Origin: Nocardia amamiensis NBRC 102102
GTDB lineage: Bacteria > Actinomycetota > Actinomycetes > Mycobacteriales > Mycobacteriaceae
Assembly: GCF_001612745.1 (NCBI RefSeq)
Contig: NZ_BDBA01000112.1
Span: 1 to 33,757, forward strand
DNA length: 33,757 nt
Direction of reading: 5' to 3'
Position 1 is the first letter of the stretch. Each line of letters begins with the position of its first letter. The position numbers were made by a program, and so were the translations under genes. Shown here in pieces: positions 15,890-23,150 of this stretch. The notes under the pieces are model-generated. The model worked only from the letters and a program-made list of their open reading frames with translations. It searched no databases and had not been told where the DNA came from.

Positions 15890-17281
15890 TCAGTGAGCGG
15901 TTGCGTTGCGCGGATGCGCGCGGCGGGCGCGTGGACGGCGAACCGGGGGAATGTTGCCGGTTCCGGGTTCGGACAGGCCTGCCCGGAACAGTCCGTAGGT
16001 GATTCGCCGTTGCGCGGCCGTTTCGAGTTCGTCGCGCAGAGCACCGTCGCGCAGTGACGCGTCGGGACCGAGCAGTCCCCCGACGATGGCCAGCGCGCCG
16101 GCGGTGTCGCCGTGGTCCAAACGCTCGCGGACGCCGGCAAGACAGTCCGGATGACGGTGCGCCTCATCGATAGCTTGCAGGCAGGGCAGCGGAGTGCCGG
16201 TCAGGGCGACCAGCAGTTCCTCCCGCCGGATCTCGGCGTGGTCGTGGTCCAGCGCGGCCAGGACCCCGTCGACCAGCCCGATCCGGTGCTGTTCTCCCCT
16301 GCACTGTACGAGGCGCGGTTGCCCTGCCGGGTCCGGAATGCGGGGCGCATCGGTCGGCGAGAAGCCCGGTACCAGTGCCGAGGCGACCAGCGGATGCAGC
16401 TGATCGGCCGCTATCGCACCGGTACGGATCAGTTCCAGATCAGGCAGCACCCAGGTCGCCGCGTCGGGCAAGACCGGCAGCGCGGAGACCCCGCCGACCG
16501 GGTATCCCGAGGCGATCCGCACCATGGGCGGCCTGTTGCCATCCGCGTCCAGGTCCAGTACCAAGCGTTGCTTGGCCCCGAACCGCACGACGAAAGTACT
16601 GCTATGCCGTCCCTCGGCATGGCGCAGAATTTCCGCCTCGGCCGCCCATCGGTCAACGGCGCAGCGGCGGACCTGCGGCACCGCGGCGAGCAGCTCGGGG
16701 TCCGGCATCGGGCGGTTATCTGCGGGCCGCTGGGCCCCGGACCGTATTCCCAGCTCATCGACCCTGCGCGCGTCCCACAGGTGGCGGTGCAGATCCAGGC
16801 GGAAACGCCGGTTGGGACGAGGATGCGGATGGCGGCTGGTACCGGTGGCGGATCCGTCCCACAGTGCGAGGCTGATCCGCTGACCGGCGTCGGCCCATGC
16901 CGGTGCGGTCCGAACGACAAGGTGCACCGGACGTGCGCCGCCGCGCGGGTCCGGTGCCGCGTCGTACCGCGCCAAGGCGATGGTCAGACCTGGTCGCACC
17001 AACCCGTCCGGAGCAACCCTCGGCAGATGCCAGCGCAACAGGTCGGGAGCCAGATGGCGGAGATCGGTCCGGATTCGAGCCGCGAGTTCGTGCCCGTGGC
17101 TACGCGCCACCGACCGCACACTGAAATCGACATCGAAGCCTGCCGCGGCGCACGCGCCTGCCCAGTCCCCCACGCGACGGCGGACGGTCGCGGTCTCGAT
17201 CATGGAAGGCGGCACGGCGAATTCACGCACACGCAGCCAGAAGGAAAGGCGGGAATCGTTCCCATTCGTGATGTTGAGCAT
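15890..17281 (-). CDS. Unknown 463-residue protein heading the MoxR-VWA operon
   Basis: I do not recognise a domain. The protein starts MLNITNGNDSRLSFWLRVREFAVPPSMIETATVRR. It is rich in Arg, His and Trp and has a middle part of beta type (PVHLVVRTAPAWADAGQRISLALWDG, then STFVVRFGAKQRLVLDLDADG). The C-terminal part is helical (REELLVALTGTPLPCLQAIDEAHRHPDCLAGV) and the last 20 residues are strongly basic. There is no signal peptide or membrane segment. A good ribosome site (AAGGTGAG, five bases before the ATG at 17281) supports the start. As first gene of the operon it is likely the specific partner or client adaptor of the MoxR ATPase and the metallopeptidase-VWA protein; that role is inference. 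Confidence 0.75.
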   Translation of the reverse strand: MLNITNGNDSRLSFWLRVREFAVPPSMIETATVRRRVGDWAGACAAAGFDVDFSVRSVARSHGHELAARIRTDLRHLAPDLLRWHLPRVAPDGLVRPGLTIALARYDAAPDPRGGARPVHLVVRTAPAWADAGQRISLALWDGSATGTSRHPHPRPNRRFRLDLHRHLWDARRVDELGIRSGAQRPADNRPMPDPELLAAVPQVRRCAVDRWAAEAEILRHAEGRHSSTFVVRFGAKQRLVLDLDADGNRPPMVRIASGYPVGGVSALPVLPDAATWVLPDLELIRTGAIAADQLHPLVASALVPGFSPTDAPRIPDPAGQPRLVQCRGEQHRIGLVDGVLAALDHDHAEIRREELLVALTGTPLPCLQAIDEAHRHPDCLAGVRERLDHGDTAGALAIVGGLLGPDASLRDGALRDELETAAQRRITYGLFRAGLSEPGTGNIPPVRRPRARRAHPRNATAH

Positions 17282-17636
17282 CAGCGCTCACCTTGCACGA
17301 ATGGAACCCCCAATCTTTGAACAGAATGAGTCATCATCGCGATGATCATATCGTCCGGCACCGGAACCGGCCAGCGGAGGGAGCCTCACGGCTTGCTTCG
17401 CCGAGCCGCCCACTCGTTTCGCCCTCCCGCTGAGTGTTGCCCAGATGCATTGGCGCAGTTGGCCATTGGCAGCCACATTTGCCGAACCTCACACCGGCGA
17501 ACAGCGAACCCCAAGCAGAGCCCGCGGATCTGCACGGACGGCGATCGACTCGGCGCGGCGCGGGCGCATTTCCCCACACTGCGCCTTCCCTTACCCGCCC
17601 GGCGAGCATTCACCGGGCAACCGATAACGTGTTCTC
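17282..17636. other. Divergent intergenic region, 355 bp
   Basis: No gene is supported here. The region must contain the promoters for the MoxR operon (minus) and the thioesterase gene (plus). Near the left end there is a 14-bp palindrome at 17333-17346. At the right end TAACGT at 17625-17630 lies six bases before the thioesterase ATG, as in a leaderless promoter. Confidence 0.45.
17333..17346. promoter_or_regulatory. 14-bp perfect palindrome upstream of the MoxR operon
   Basis: ATCATCGCGATGAT is perfectly self-complementary. It lies 52 to 65 bp upstream of the start of the unknown gene that heads the MoxR operon, where an operator or activator site would sit. Its binding protein is unknown. 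Confidence 0.4.
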
Positions 17637-18311
17637 ATGGACGAACCGCAGACCGGCGACGCGCTGCCGAGCAAGGAGCACCACGAGGGCGGGTTCCGCC
17701 CGATGCCGGAGCTCATCGCCGCCCACGAGGCCGCCAAGGACGACATCTCCCGCGGCGGGCCGCACTACGGCCGGTTCATCGAACAGGTCCGCGGCCTGAT
17801 GGACCGGGTCCGCCTGGCCAGCCCCTCCGACGACCTGGCGGTAGAAGCGATCGGCCTGCTCAAGCAGCTGAACGACAAACTCGACGACGCCATCGTGGAC
17901 GAGTGGTCGACCCCGAACTGGACCCGCTTCGACCTGCCCGCCCGCGGCAACATCACCCTGCCACCGTTCGTCATCGACCACATCGACGAACACGGCGTCG
18001 ACGCCCGCGTCACCTTCCGCACCTACCACCTCGGTGGCAACACCGCCGCCCACGGCGGTCAGATCGGCATCGTCTTCGACGACCTGCTCGGCATGGCCGC
18101 CGCCGTGCACGCAGGCGCGGTAACCAGAACCGCCTCCCTCACCGTCGACTACCGCTCCATCACCCCGCTGAACACCGAACTGAAGGTGCGCACGTGGGCA
18201 GAACGCCGAGAAGGACGCAAGATCTACGTCCGCGCCACCCTGCACGACGGCGAGCGCCTGTGCGCCGAGGCGAACGGCCTGTTCATCGTTCTCAAACCCG
18301 GGCAGCCCTGA
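17637..18311 (+). CDS. PaaI/THEM4-type hotdog thioesterase
   Basis: This 224-residue protein has a helical N-terminal half and a C-terminal hotdog domain. The thioesterase motif is N-T-A-A-H-G-G-Q-I-G-I-V-F-D-D-L-L-G, with the acidic residue on the central helix, followed by T-A-S-L-T-V-D-Y-R-S-I-T-P-L. Members hydrolyse acyl-CoA thioesters. No acyl-CoA genes lie beside it, so the substrate is open. The ATG at 17637 has no ribosome site but a -10-like TAACGT ends six bases upstream, so the message is probably leaderless. It converges on the SUKH-like gene. Confidence 0.85.
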   Translation: MDEPQTGDALPSKEHHEGGFRPMPELIAAHEAAKDDISRGGPHYGRFIEQVRGLMDRVRLASPSDDLAVEAIGLLKQLNDKLDDAIVDEWSTPNWTRFDLPARGNITLPPFVIDHIDEHGVDARVTFRTYHLGGNTAAHGGQIGIVFDDLLGMAAAVHAGAVTRTASLTVDYRSITPLNTELKVRTWAERREGRKIYVRATLHDGERLCAEANGLFIVLKPGQP

Positions 18312-18326
18312 TCCGGGTTTCGGTGA

Positions 18327-18353
18327 GACCGGTTCGTCGCATGACAGCCGGTC
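18327..18353. terminator. Weak hairpin between convergent thioesterase and SUKH-like genes
   Basis: GACCGG at 18327-18332 can pair with CCGGTC at 18348-18353 across a 15-nt loop. It lies between two convergent stop codons, a usual place for a bidirectional terminator, but the stem is only 6 bp. Confidence 0.25.
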
Positions 18354-18365
18354 GGGATCTCCCGC

Positions 18366-18959
18366 CTACTTCATGAGGCGCAGCAGACCGAGTTGCGGTT
18401 CGAGTGCGCCGTCCTGGCCGAGCGCCAGGAAGTCCGACTCTACGGCCGAGCGCTCGAGTTTCCCGGCACGCACCGCGCGGTAGCGCACGAACGACCAGAG
18501 GAAGACGTCGAGGTTGTCGAAGCGGGTGCCCCCTTCGAGCACCTCCTCCTCGTGGAACCACACGGCTACTTGGCCATTGGTGAGCACGACATACAGATTG
18601 CCGCCTCCGTCCGCACCGATCGAGTAGACATCGTCGTCGGTCAGCTCGGTCGAATAGTCCGAATCGATGATGCCGCAGTCGTTTCCGGCGAAATCGAACC
18701 CGTAGGACCAGTCGAAGATGTCCAAGAACTGCGGCAGCCGGCCCGAGCGCACCCGGCGGTCGAACGCGGCCAGCGCCGCCGCGTCCGTGGGAGCCAGGCG
18801 TTCGAGAAACGGCGCCACCGGCCGGGTCTGCTCGGGAAGCTGGACGGTTGCGGAATCGGGGAACCAACGCGCCAGGTCGGTGTCGAGGTTGCGATCGGTA
18901 TAGCCAACCAGGTCGGCGAGGGTGAGCGTCACGCGAAGATTGTAGAAGTACCTCGACAC
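18366..18959 (-). CDS. SMI1/KNR4 (SUKH)-like protein
   Basis: This 197-residue acidic protein has features resembling the SUKH fold: FLDIFDWSYGFDFAGNDCGIIDSDYSTEL, then DDVYSIGADGGGNLYVVLTNGQVAVWFHEEE and FDNLDVFLWSFVRYRAV. SUKH proteins are frequent immunity partners of polymorphic toxins but many are stand-alone. No toxin gene is seen next to it. The start is uncertain: GTG at 18959 is used, and GTG at 18932 is an alternative; neither has a good ribosome site. It diverges from the rho-like gene. The family call rests on the general pattern rather than on a decisive motif. Confidence 0.6.
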   Translation of the reverse strand: MSRYFYNLRVTLTLADLVGYTDRNLDTDLARWFPDSATVQLPEQTRPVAPFLERLAPTDAAALAAFDRRVRSGRLPQFLDIFDWSYGFDFAGNDCGIIDSDYSTELTDDDVYSIGADGGGNLYVVLTNGQVAVWFHEEEVLEGGTRFDNLDVFLWSFVRYRAVRAGKLERSAVESDFLALGQDGALEPQLGLLRLMK

Positions 18960-19093
18960 GTGCTGCGCTGTCGAAAGGCGAGAACCTCTGCGGCGCAGAG
19001 GTTTGCCTCGCTGTCACCGGTTGAGCGAGTCAGCCGACGTGCGACGGATTGGTTCAGCGCTATCGAATGGATCAGTGGAACAACCAGGCACTG

Positions 19094-19122
19094 TTGCGCG
19101 TTGTGTCCAGTGCCGCTACTGT
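19094..19122 (+). promoter_or_regulatory. Candidate promoter of the rho-like gene
   Basis: TTGCGC at 19094-19099 and TACTGT at 19117-19122 are separated by 17 bp. They resemble a sigma-A -35/-10 pair. Transcription would start near 19129 and give a leader of about 200 nt. Confidence 0.45.
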
Positions 19123-19137
19123 AGGTGCGGTCTCCAT

Positions 19138-19171
19138 CTTGTGGATGTAGGTGCCAACTCCCTCCCACAAG
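19138..19171 (+). promoter_or_regulatory. Hairpin in the 5' leader of the rho-like gene
   Basis: CTTGTGG at 19138-19144 pairs with CCACAAG at 19165-19171, a 7-bp stem with a 20-nt loop. It lies right after the predicted start of transcription. rho genes are often autoregulated through their leaders, so a regulatory role is possible. Confidence 0.35.
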
Positions 19172-19331
19172 CTCCACATTCGCCACGACGGTCTCGTATG
19201 CCGTGCACCGTGTTCGGACTGGACGGATTCCAGCCACACATCACATCGGCGCGTGCGGCGAGCGTCATTCCAGCAGGCGGCATTCACGGCGACCCGCCGC
19301 GTCCACGAACGCATTCCCAGGAGAAGAAACC

Positions 19332-20483
19332 ATGCAAGACAACACTATTCACCCACAAGACAGCGCGACTGGAGAGAGCACGACTACGGTCACCGGCATT
19401 CTCGACATCACCCACAATCGCGCCTCGCTGCACGTCGACGGCTATCTGCCCGGACCGCGAGACGCACATGTGCCGACGCGTTTGGTCCGCGAGCACGGAC
19501 TCCGCCGCGGCGATACCCTCACCGGCGCAGTCGGACCCAAACGTGACGGCGTCAAACTCGCACCGCTGGTCCGAGTCGACCGCATCAACGGCCTGCCACC
19601 CGGCAATGCCAGAACACGAGCGCACTTCGCCGACTTGGTCCCGCTCTATCCGCAGGACCGTCTGCGGCTGGAGACCGAACCACATGAGCTGACCACGCGC
19701 GCCACCGATCTGGTCATGCCGATCGGCAAGGGCCAGCGCGCCTTGGTCGTCGCACCCCCCAAGGCCGGCAAAACGTCCGTGCTGCAGTCCATCGCACATG
19801 GCATCGCCAAGAATCATCCCGAATGCCAGCTGATGCTGGTACTGGTCGGAGAACGCCCGGAAGAGGTGACCGACCTGTCCCGCGCGGTGCCGGCCGAGGT
19901 CGCCGCCGCGACCTTCGACCAGCCCGCCCACGAACACATCGCGCTTGCCGAATTGGCCATCGAACGTGCCAAACGCCTCGTCGAAACGGGCCACGACGTG
20001 GTCGTTCTGCTGGACTCGCTGACCCGGCTCGCCCGCGCCTACAACCTGGCGGCCGCCGGGTCCGGCCGCGTCCTCTCCGGTGGCGTCGACGCCGGCGCAC
20101 TGGCGCCACCGAAGAGATTCCTCGGCGCCGCTCGCAATATCGAGAACGGCGGCTCGCTCACCATCATCGCCACGGCCCTGGTCGAGACCGGCTCGCTGGC
20201 CGACACCGTGATCTTCGAGGAGTACAAGGGAACCGGAAACGCCGAACTGAAGCTCGATCGGCACCTCGCCGACCGCCGCGTATTCCCCGCGATCGACATC
20301 AGCCGTTCGAGCACACGCAAAGAGGAACTGCTGGTCTCCGCCGATGAGCTCACCGCCACCGGATTCCTGCGAAAGACCCTCTCGGGCCGCGACCCGCAGC
20401 AAGCACTCGAACTACTGCTGACCGGCCTCGGACAAACTCAAACCAACGCCGAATTCCTGAGCCAGATCCGCTCCACAGGCTGA
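19332..20483 (+). CDS. Short Rho-type transcription termination factor paralog
   Basis: This 383-residue protein has the complete Rho motor: P-P-K-A-G-K-T Walker A, V-L-L-D-S-L-T-R-L-A-R-A-Y-N Walker B region, K-R-F-L-G-A-A-R-N-I-E-N-G-G-S-L-T-I-I-A-T-A, and F-E-E-Y-K-G-T-G-N-A-E-L-K-L-D-R. Housekeeping Rho of actinobacteria is usually 600 residues or more, with a long Arg/Asp-rich N-terminal insertion. That part is absent here. The primary RNA-binding region is present (GILDI, GYLPGPRDAHVP, GLRRGDTLTGAV), but the aromatic RNA-contact stretch (YAFVR-like in actinobacteria) reads RASLH. The ATG at 19332 follows AGGAGAAG. It is therefore probably an accessory Rho with altered RNA recognition. 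It stands alone and converges with the GntR regulator. Confidence 0.88.
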   Translation: MQDNTIHPQDSATGESTTTVTGILDITHNRASLHVDGYLPGPRDAHVPTRLVREHGLRRGDTLTGAVGPKRDGVKLAPLVRVDRINGLPPGNARTRAHFADLVPLYPQDRLRLETEPHELTTRATDLVMPIGKGQRALVVAPPKAGKTSVLQSIAHGIAKNHPECQLMLVLVGERPEEVTDLSRAVPAEVAAATFDQPAHEHIALAELAIERAKRLVETGHDVVVLLDSLTRLARAYNLAAAGSGRVLSGGVDAGALAPPKRFLGAARNIENGGSLTIIATALVETGSLADTVIFEEYKGTGNAELKLDRHLADRRVFPAIDISRSSTRKEELLVSADELTATGFLRKTLSGRDPQQALELLLTGLGQTQTNAEFLSQIRSTG

Positions 20484-20496
20484 GACGGTGTCCTGT

Positions 20497-20519
20497 TCGG
20501 CACTCATCCAGCGTGCCGA
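20497..20519. terminator. Hairpin between convergent rho-like and GntR genes
   Basis: TCGGCAC at 20497-20503 pairs with GTGCCGA at 20513-20519 over a 9-nt loop. It lies 14 bp after the rho-like stop and 11 bp before the GntR stop, so it may serve both transcripts. No U-tract is seen. Confidence 0.45.
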
Positions 20520-20529
20520 GTGCGGCGTG

Positions 20530-21204
20530 TCACGCTTCCAGTCCGGCCGCGGTCAGGGTGAGGTGCCGAGCCAACGTCTCGGCCGCGGTGTCGGCGTCGC
20601 GGGCCAGTGCCGCCTCTTCCAGGCACCGGTGTTCGGCGGCGTCGTCGCGGTCGGGGTTGCGGTGGGCCGACCAGCGGCGGGCCAGCTCGCTCGCGGTCCA
20701 CAGTCGGTCGAAGGTCTCCAGCAGGACCGGGTTGCCGCAGCCCTCGAGCAAGGTGCGGTGGAAGAGCCGGTGGGCTTCGGACCATGCGTCGCTGTAGTAC
20801 TCGCTCTCCTGCGGCACCCACGCCGGGGTACGGGCCAGACGGTGGTGGGCGGCTCGTACCCGGGCCTCCCAGTCGACGTCGCCGCGCTCGATGGACATGC
20901 GCAGCAGGATCGGTTCGATCGTCCGGCGGGCCTCCGCGATTTCCTGCCAGCGGCGATCGGAGAAGTCGGGGACGGCGAAGCCGCGGTTGGGTAGCCGGTC
21001 GGCCAGGCCCTCACCGACCACCCGCACCAGCGCTTCGCGGACGACGGCCAAGCTCACGCCCTGCTCCTTGGCGAGGTCCTGCGGTTTGAGGGCGTCACCG
21101 GGTGCATAGTCCCCGCGCATGATCGCGTCCCGCAGGTGTGCGTAGACCTGGTCGGACAGCATCTGCTTTCCTGACGAGACCGCGGTGGAAGCCGTACGGG
21201 TCAT
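20530..21204 (-). CDS. GntR-family (FadR/FCD type) transcriptional regulator
   Basis: This 224-residue protein has an N-terminal winged helix (SDQVYAHLRDAIMRGDYAPGDALKPQDLAKEQGVSLAVVREALVRVVGEGL) typical of GntR regulators and a C-terminal helical FCD domain. In the FCD domain, acidic and His residues (for example E-A-H-R-L-F-H and A-A-E-H) may bind a metal and an organic acid. The ATG at 21204 is used; a TTG at 21210 would add two residues. It diverges from the PEBP-SRPBCC fusion gene, and a nested palindrome lies between the two. It likely represses itself and the fusion gene. Confidence 0.9.
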   Translation of the reverse strand: MTRTASTAVSSGKQMLSDQVYAHLRDAIMRGDYAPGDALKPQDLAKEQGVSLAVVREALVRVVGEGLADRLPNRGFAVPDFSDRRWQEIAEARRTIEPILLRMSIERGDVDWEARVRAAHHRLARTPAWVPQESEYYSDAWSEAHRLFHRTLLEGCGNPVLLETFDRLWTASELARRWSAHRNPDRDDAAEHRCLEEAALARDADTAAETLARHLTLTAAGLEA

Positions 21205-21216
21205 GTTCAAAGCATA

Positions 21217-21254
21217 GACGATCCGTCATATAATCGATTATTCGTGCTATCGTC
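21217..21254. promoter_or_regulatory. Nested palindrome, candidate GntR operator
   Basis: A perfect 12-bp palindrome, ATAATCGATTAT (21230-21241), is flanked on the same axis by GACGAT (21217-21222) and its complement ATCGTC (21249-21254). The structure lies 13 bp from the GntR start codon and 88 bp upstream of the fusion gene. The shared axis makes a dimer or double-dimer operator likely. Confidence 0.55.
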
Positions 21255-21341
21255 GATTCAACGGTGCTGGTGATGTTTCAACGCAACCCCTTGCGGATCT
21301 CCCCGGCTCCACCCACAGCACGGCAGGAAAGGAACGACGCG

Positions 21342-22364
21342 ATGAGCGCCAACAACCCCTTCGCTCGCCTCCCCGAGGCGGCCTCCTTCACCGTCACCAG
21401 CACGACCGTCGCCGACGGCGCCGCCTGGTTGCCCGAGCAGTTCTCCTCCGGGGTCCCTGGCGGGAAGGACGTGTCTCCACAGCTGTCCTGGATCGGCGCG
21501 CCGAAAGGCACCAAGAGCTACGCCGTCACCGTCTACGATCCCGACGCCCCCACCGGGTCCGGGTTCTGGCACTGGGCGGTCGCCGACATCCCCGCCACCG
21601 TCACAGAGCTGCCCGAAGGCGCTGGCGACGACACCGGCTCGGGCTTGCCCGATGGCGCCTTCCAGCTGCCCAACGACGCGCGCGTGGCCCGCTTCCTCGG
21701 CGCCGCACCACCGGCCGGACACGGCCCGCACCGCTACTTCGTCGTGGTGCACGCCCTCGACGTCGAGTCCATCGGCGTCCCGGCCGACGCCACCCCGGCC
21801 GTCCTCGGCTTCACCATGGCCGGCCATACGCTCGGCCGTGCGGTCCTGACCGCCACGGCGGAAACGCCGGGCGAGCACCCCGCAGGCGAGGGCATCGAAC
21901 GGATCGAGGTCTCCCGGCTCATCCCCGCCTCCTCCGGCGCGATCTTCGCGGTCCTGACCGACCCTATGGGCCACGTCGACATCGACGCGTCGGGAATGCT
22001 GCTCGACGCCGAAGGCGAACCGGTCGAACGGCCCGGCGACCGGTTCCTGGTCCATATGGACCGGGAAGCCCTCGGGGATCTCCCGTTGGGTAAGTACGAC
22101 GTCGAGGTTGTCATCACCAAGCTCACCCCGGACCAGGAAATCGCCTGGACCGTCGAAGGACGGACCCGGCCTCATGTCCGCCACATCTACGGCTACCGGC
22201 TGGAACCCACCGAAAACGGCACCCTCGTCACCTCGTATTACGACTGGTCGGAGATCGATGAGGACTGGAAGAAGCGCCTCACCTTCCCGGTGGTTCCCGC
22301 GTCCGCCCTCAAGGCGACACTCGGGATCCTCGAGCGCACCGTCCGCCGGAGAGCCGCCGCCTGA
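21342..22364 (+). CDS. PEBP (YbhB/YbcL)-SRPBCC fusion protein
   Basis: This 340-residue protein joins two folds. Residues 1 to about 185 are a phosphatidylethanolamine-binding/Raf-kinase-inhibitor-like domain, with the ligand-pocket motif D-P-D-A-P-T-G-S-G-F-W-H-W and G-P-H-R-Y-F-V-V-V-H-A-L. From about 190 the sequence turns into an SRPBCC domain (IERIEVSRLIPASSGAIFAVLTDP, then GTLVTSYYDWSEIDEDW and a C-terminal helix). The ATG at 21342 follows AGGAAAGGA. There is no signal peptide, in contrast to some secreted PEBPs. Both domains bind small or hydrophobic ligands, so the fusion may couple two binding steps; the function is not known. It diverges from the GntR regulator. Confidence 0.85.
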   Translation: MSANNPFARLPEAASFTVTSTTVADGAAWLPEQFSSGVPGGKDVSPQLSWIGAPKGTKSYAVTVYDPDAPTGSGFWHWAVADIPATVTELPEGAGDDTGSGLPDGAFQLPNDARVARFLGAAPPAGHGPHRYFVVVHALDVESIGVPADATPAVLGFTMAGHTLGRAVLTATAETPGEHPAGEGIERIEVSRLIPASSGAIFAVLTDPMGHVDIDASGMLLDAEGEPVERPGDRFLVHMDREALGDLPLGKYDVEVVITKLTPDQEIAWTVEGRTRPHVRHIYGYRLEPTENGTLVTSYYDWSEIDEDWKKRLTFPVVPASALKATLGILERTVRRRAAA

Positions 22365-22397
22365 CCAGCCGCCGAGGTCGGCGGTGGCTTCGCGGCT

Positions 22398-22428
22398 CCG
22401 GCTGTCTGTCGACTTGCCCGACAGCCGG
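22398..22428. terminator. Strong hairpin terminator after the fusion gene
   Basis: CCGGCTGTC at 22398-22406 pairs with GACAGCCGG at 22420-22428 over a 13-nt loop, a perfect 9-bp stem. A smaller stem (CCGCCG-AGGT-CGGCGG, 22369-22384) precedes it. No U-tract follows, as is common for actinobacterial terminators. The remaining bases up to the HxlR stop at 22655 hold no gene that I can support. Confidence 0.55.
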
Positions 22429-22654
22429 TGCCGAGCAGCCCTCGTCCGCAGCAGTTGATCACCCGCTCATGCCGCGGATCGCAGATTCATGGTCCTGGCC
22501 TCGGAAACGCGGCTGGGGCGCGGCCTTTCGAGTTCAAGGCTCGAGGTAAAGCCGCTCGTTCGGCGAATGAGGTAGCCGGGATGAGGTCCGCGCCGAGAAG
22601 CCCGGCCGCTGTGTGCGGCCTGGCCGCTGACTTCGCCCGCGAGCGCTACACCCG

Positions 22655-23035
22655 TCAGGCGTCGAAGCGGCGACGGGAGGCTTCGATGTGGCCCAGGTGT
22701 TCATGGGTCCAGTCGCACATGCGGTGAACCGTCTCGCGTAGGGCTTGGCCGGGTTCGGTGAGGGTGTAGTCGACTCGCGGCGGAACGGTGGGATGCACGG
22801 TTCGCTCGACCAGGCCGTTGCGCTCGAGCATGCGCAGGTTCTGGGTGAGCATCTTGTGGCTGATGCCCTCCACTTCATTCCGCAATTCGCCGAAGCGCAG
22901 GGTGCGTGCGCCCAGTGCCTCGATGATCAGGAGCGCCCACTTGTTGGCGACGTCCGAGAAGATCTCTCGTGCCAACGAGTCGGCGCGCCTCAGGTCCGCT
23001 TCGTTGGGCAAGCCGCTGAACTGCTTGGTCACCAT
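22655..23035 (-). CDS. HxlR-family transcriptional regulator
   Basis: This 126-residue protein matches the HxlR/MarR-like winged-helix family: I-F-S-D-V-A-N-K-W-A-L-L-I-I-E-A-L, then R-F-G-E-L-R-N-E-V-E-G-I-S-H-K-M-L-T-Q-N-L-R-M-L-E-R-N-G-L-V-E-R and V-D-Y-T-L-T-E-P-G. Members sense electrophiles or oxidants or are ligand-responsive. One cysteine (M-C-D-W-T) lies near the C-terminus rather than at the N-terminal sensor position. It diverges from the Rid-family gene with 115 bp between them, its likely target. Confidence 0.9.
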   Translation of the reverse strand: MVTKQFSGLPNEADLRRADSLAREIFSDVANKWALLIIEALGARTLRFGELRNEVEGISHKMLTQNLRMLERNGLVERTVHPTVPPRVDYTLTEPGQALRETVHRMCDWTHEHLGHIEASRRRFDA

Positions 23036-23150
23036 GTGGTTCCCCAGTCACTGAAAAGTGCGTTCTTCCATGTCATCGAATACTCTCCTACGGTTCCCAA
23101 GTAACCACAAGAGAGCATCAGCGAGCTCTCATGGCAAATGGAGGCAGGTA

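Larger units (their letters stand above)
18960..19331. other. Intergenic region holding the rho-like promoter and leader
   Basis: No gene is supported in these 372 bases. A plausible plus-strand promoter lies at 19094-19122, followed by a leader of about 200 nt with a hairpin at 19138-19171. The left part presumably carries the promoter of the SUKH-like gene. Confidence 0.45.
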
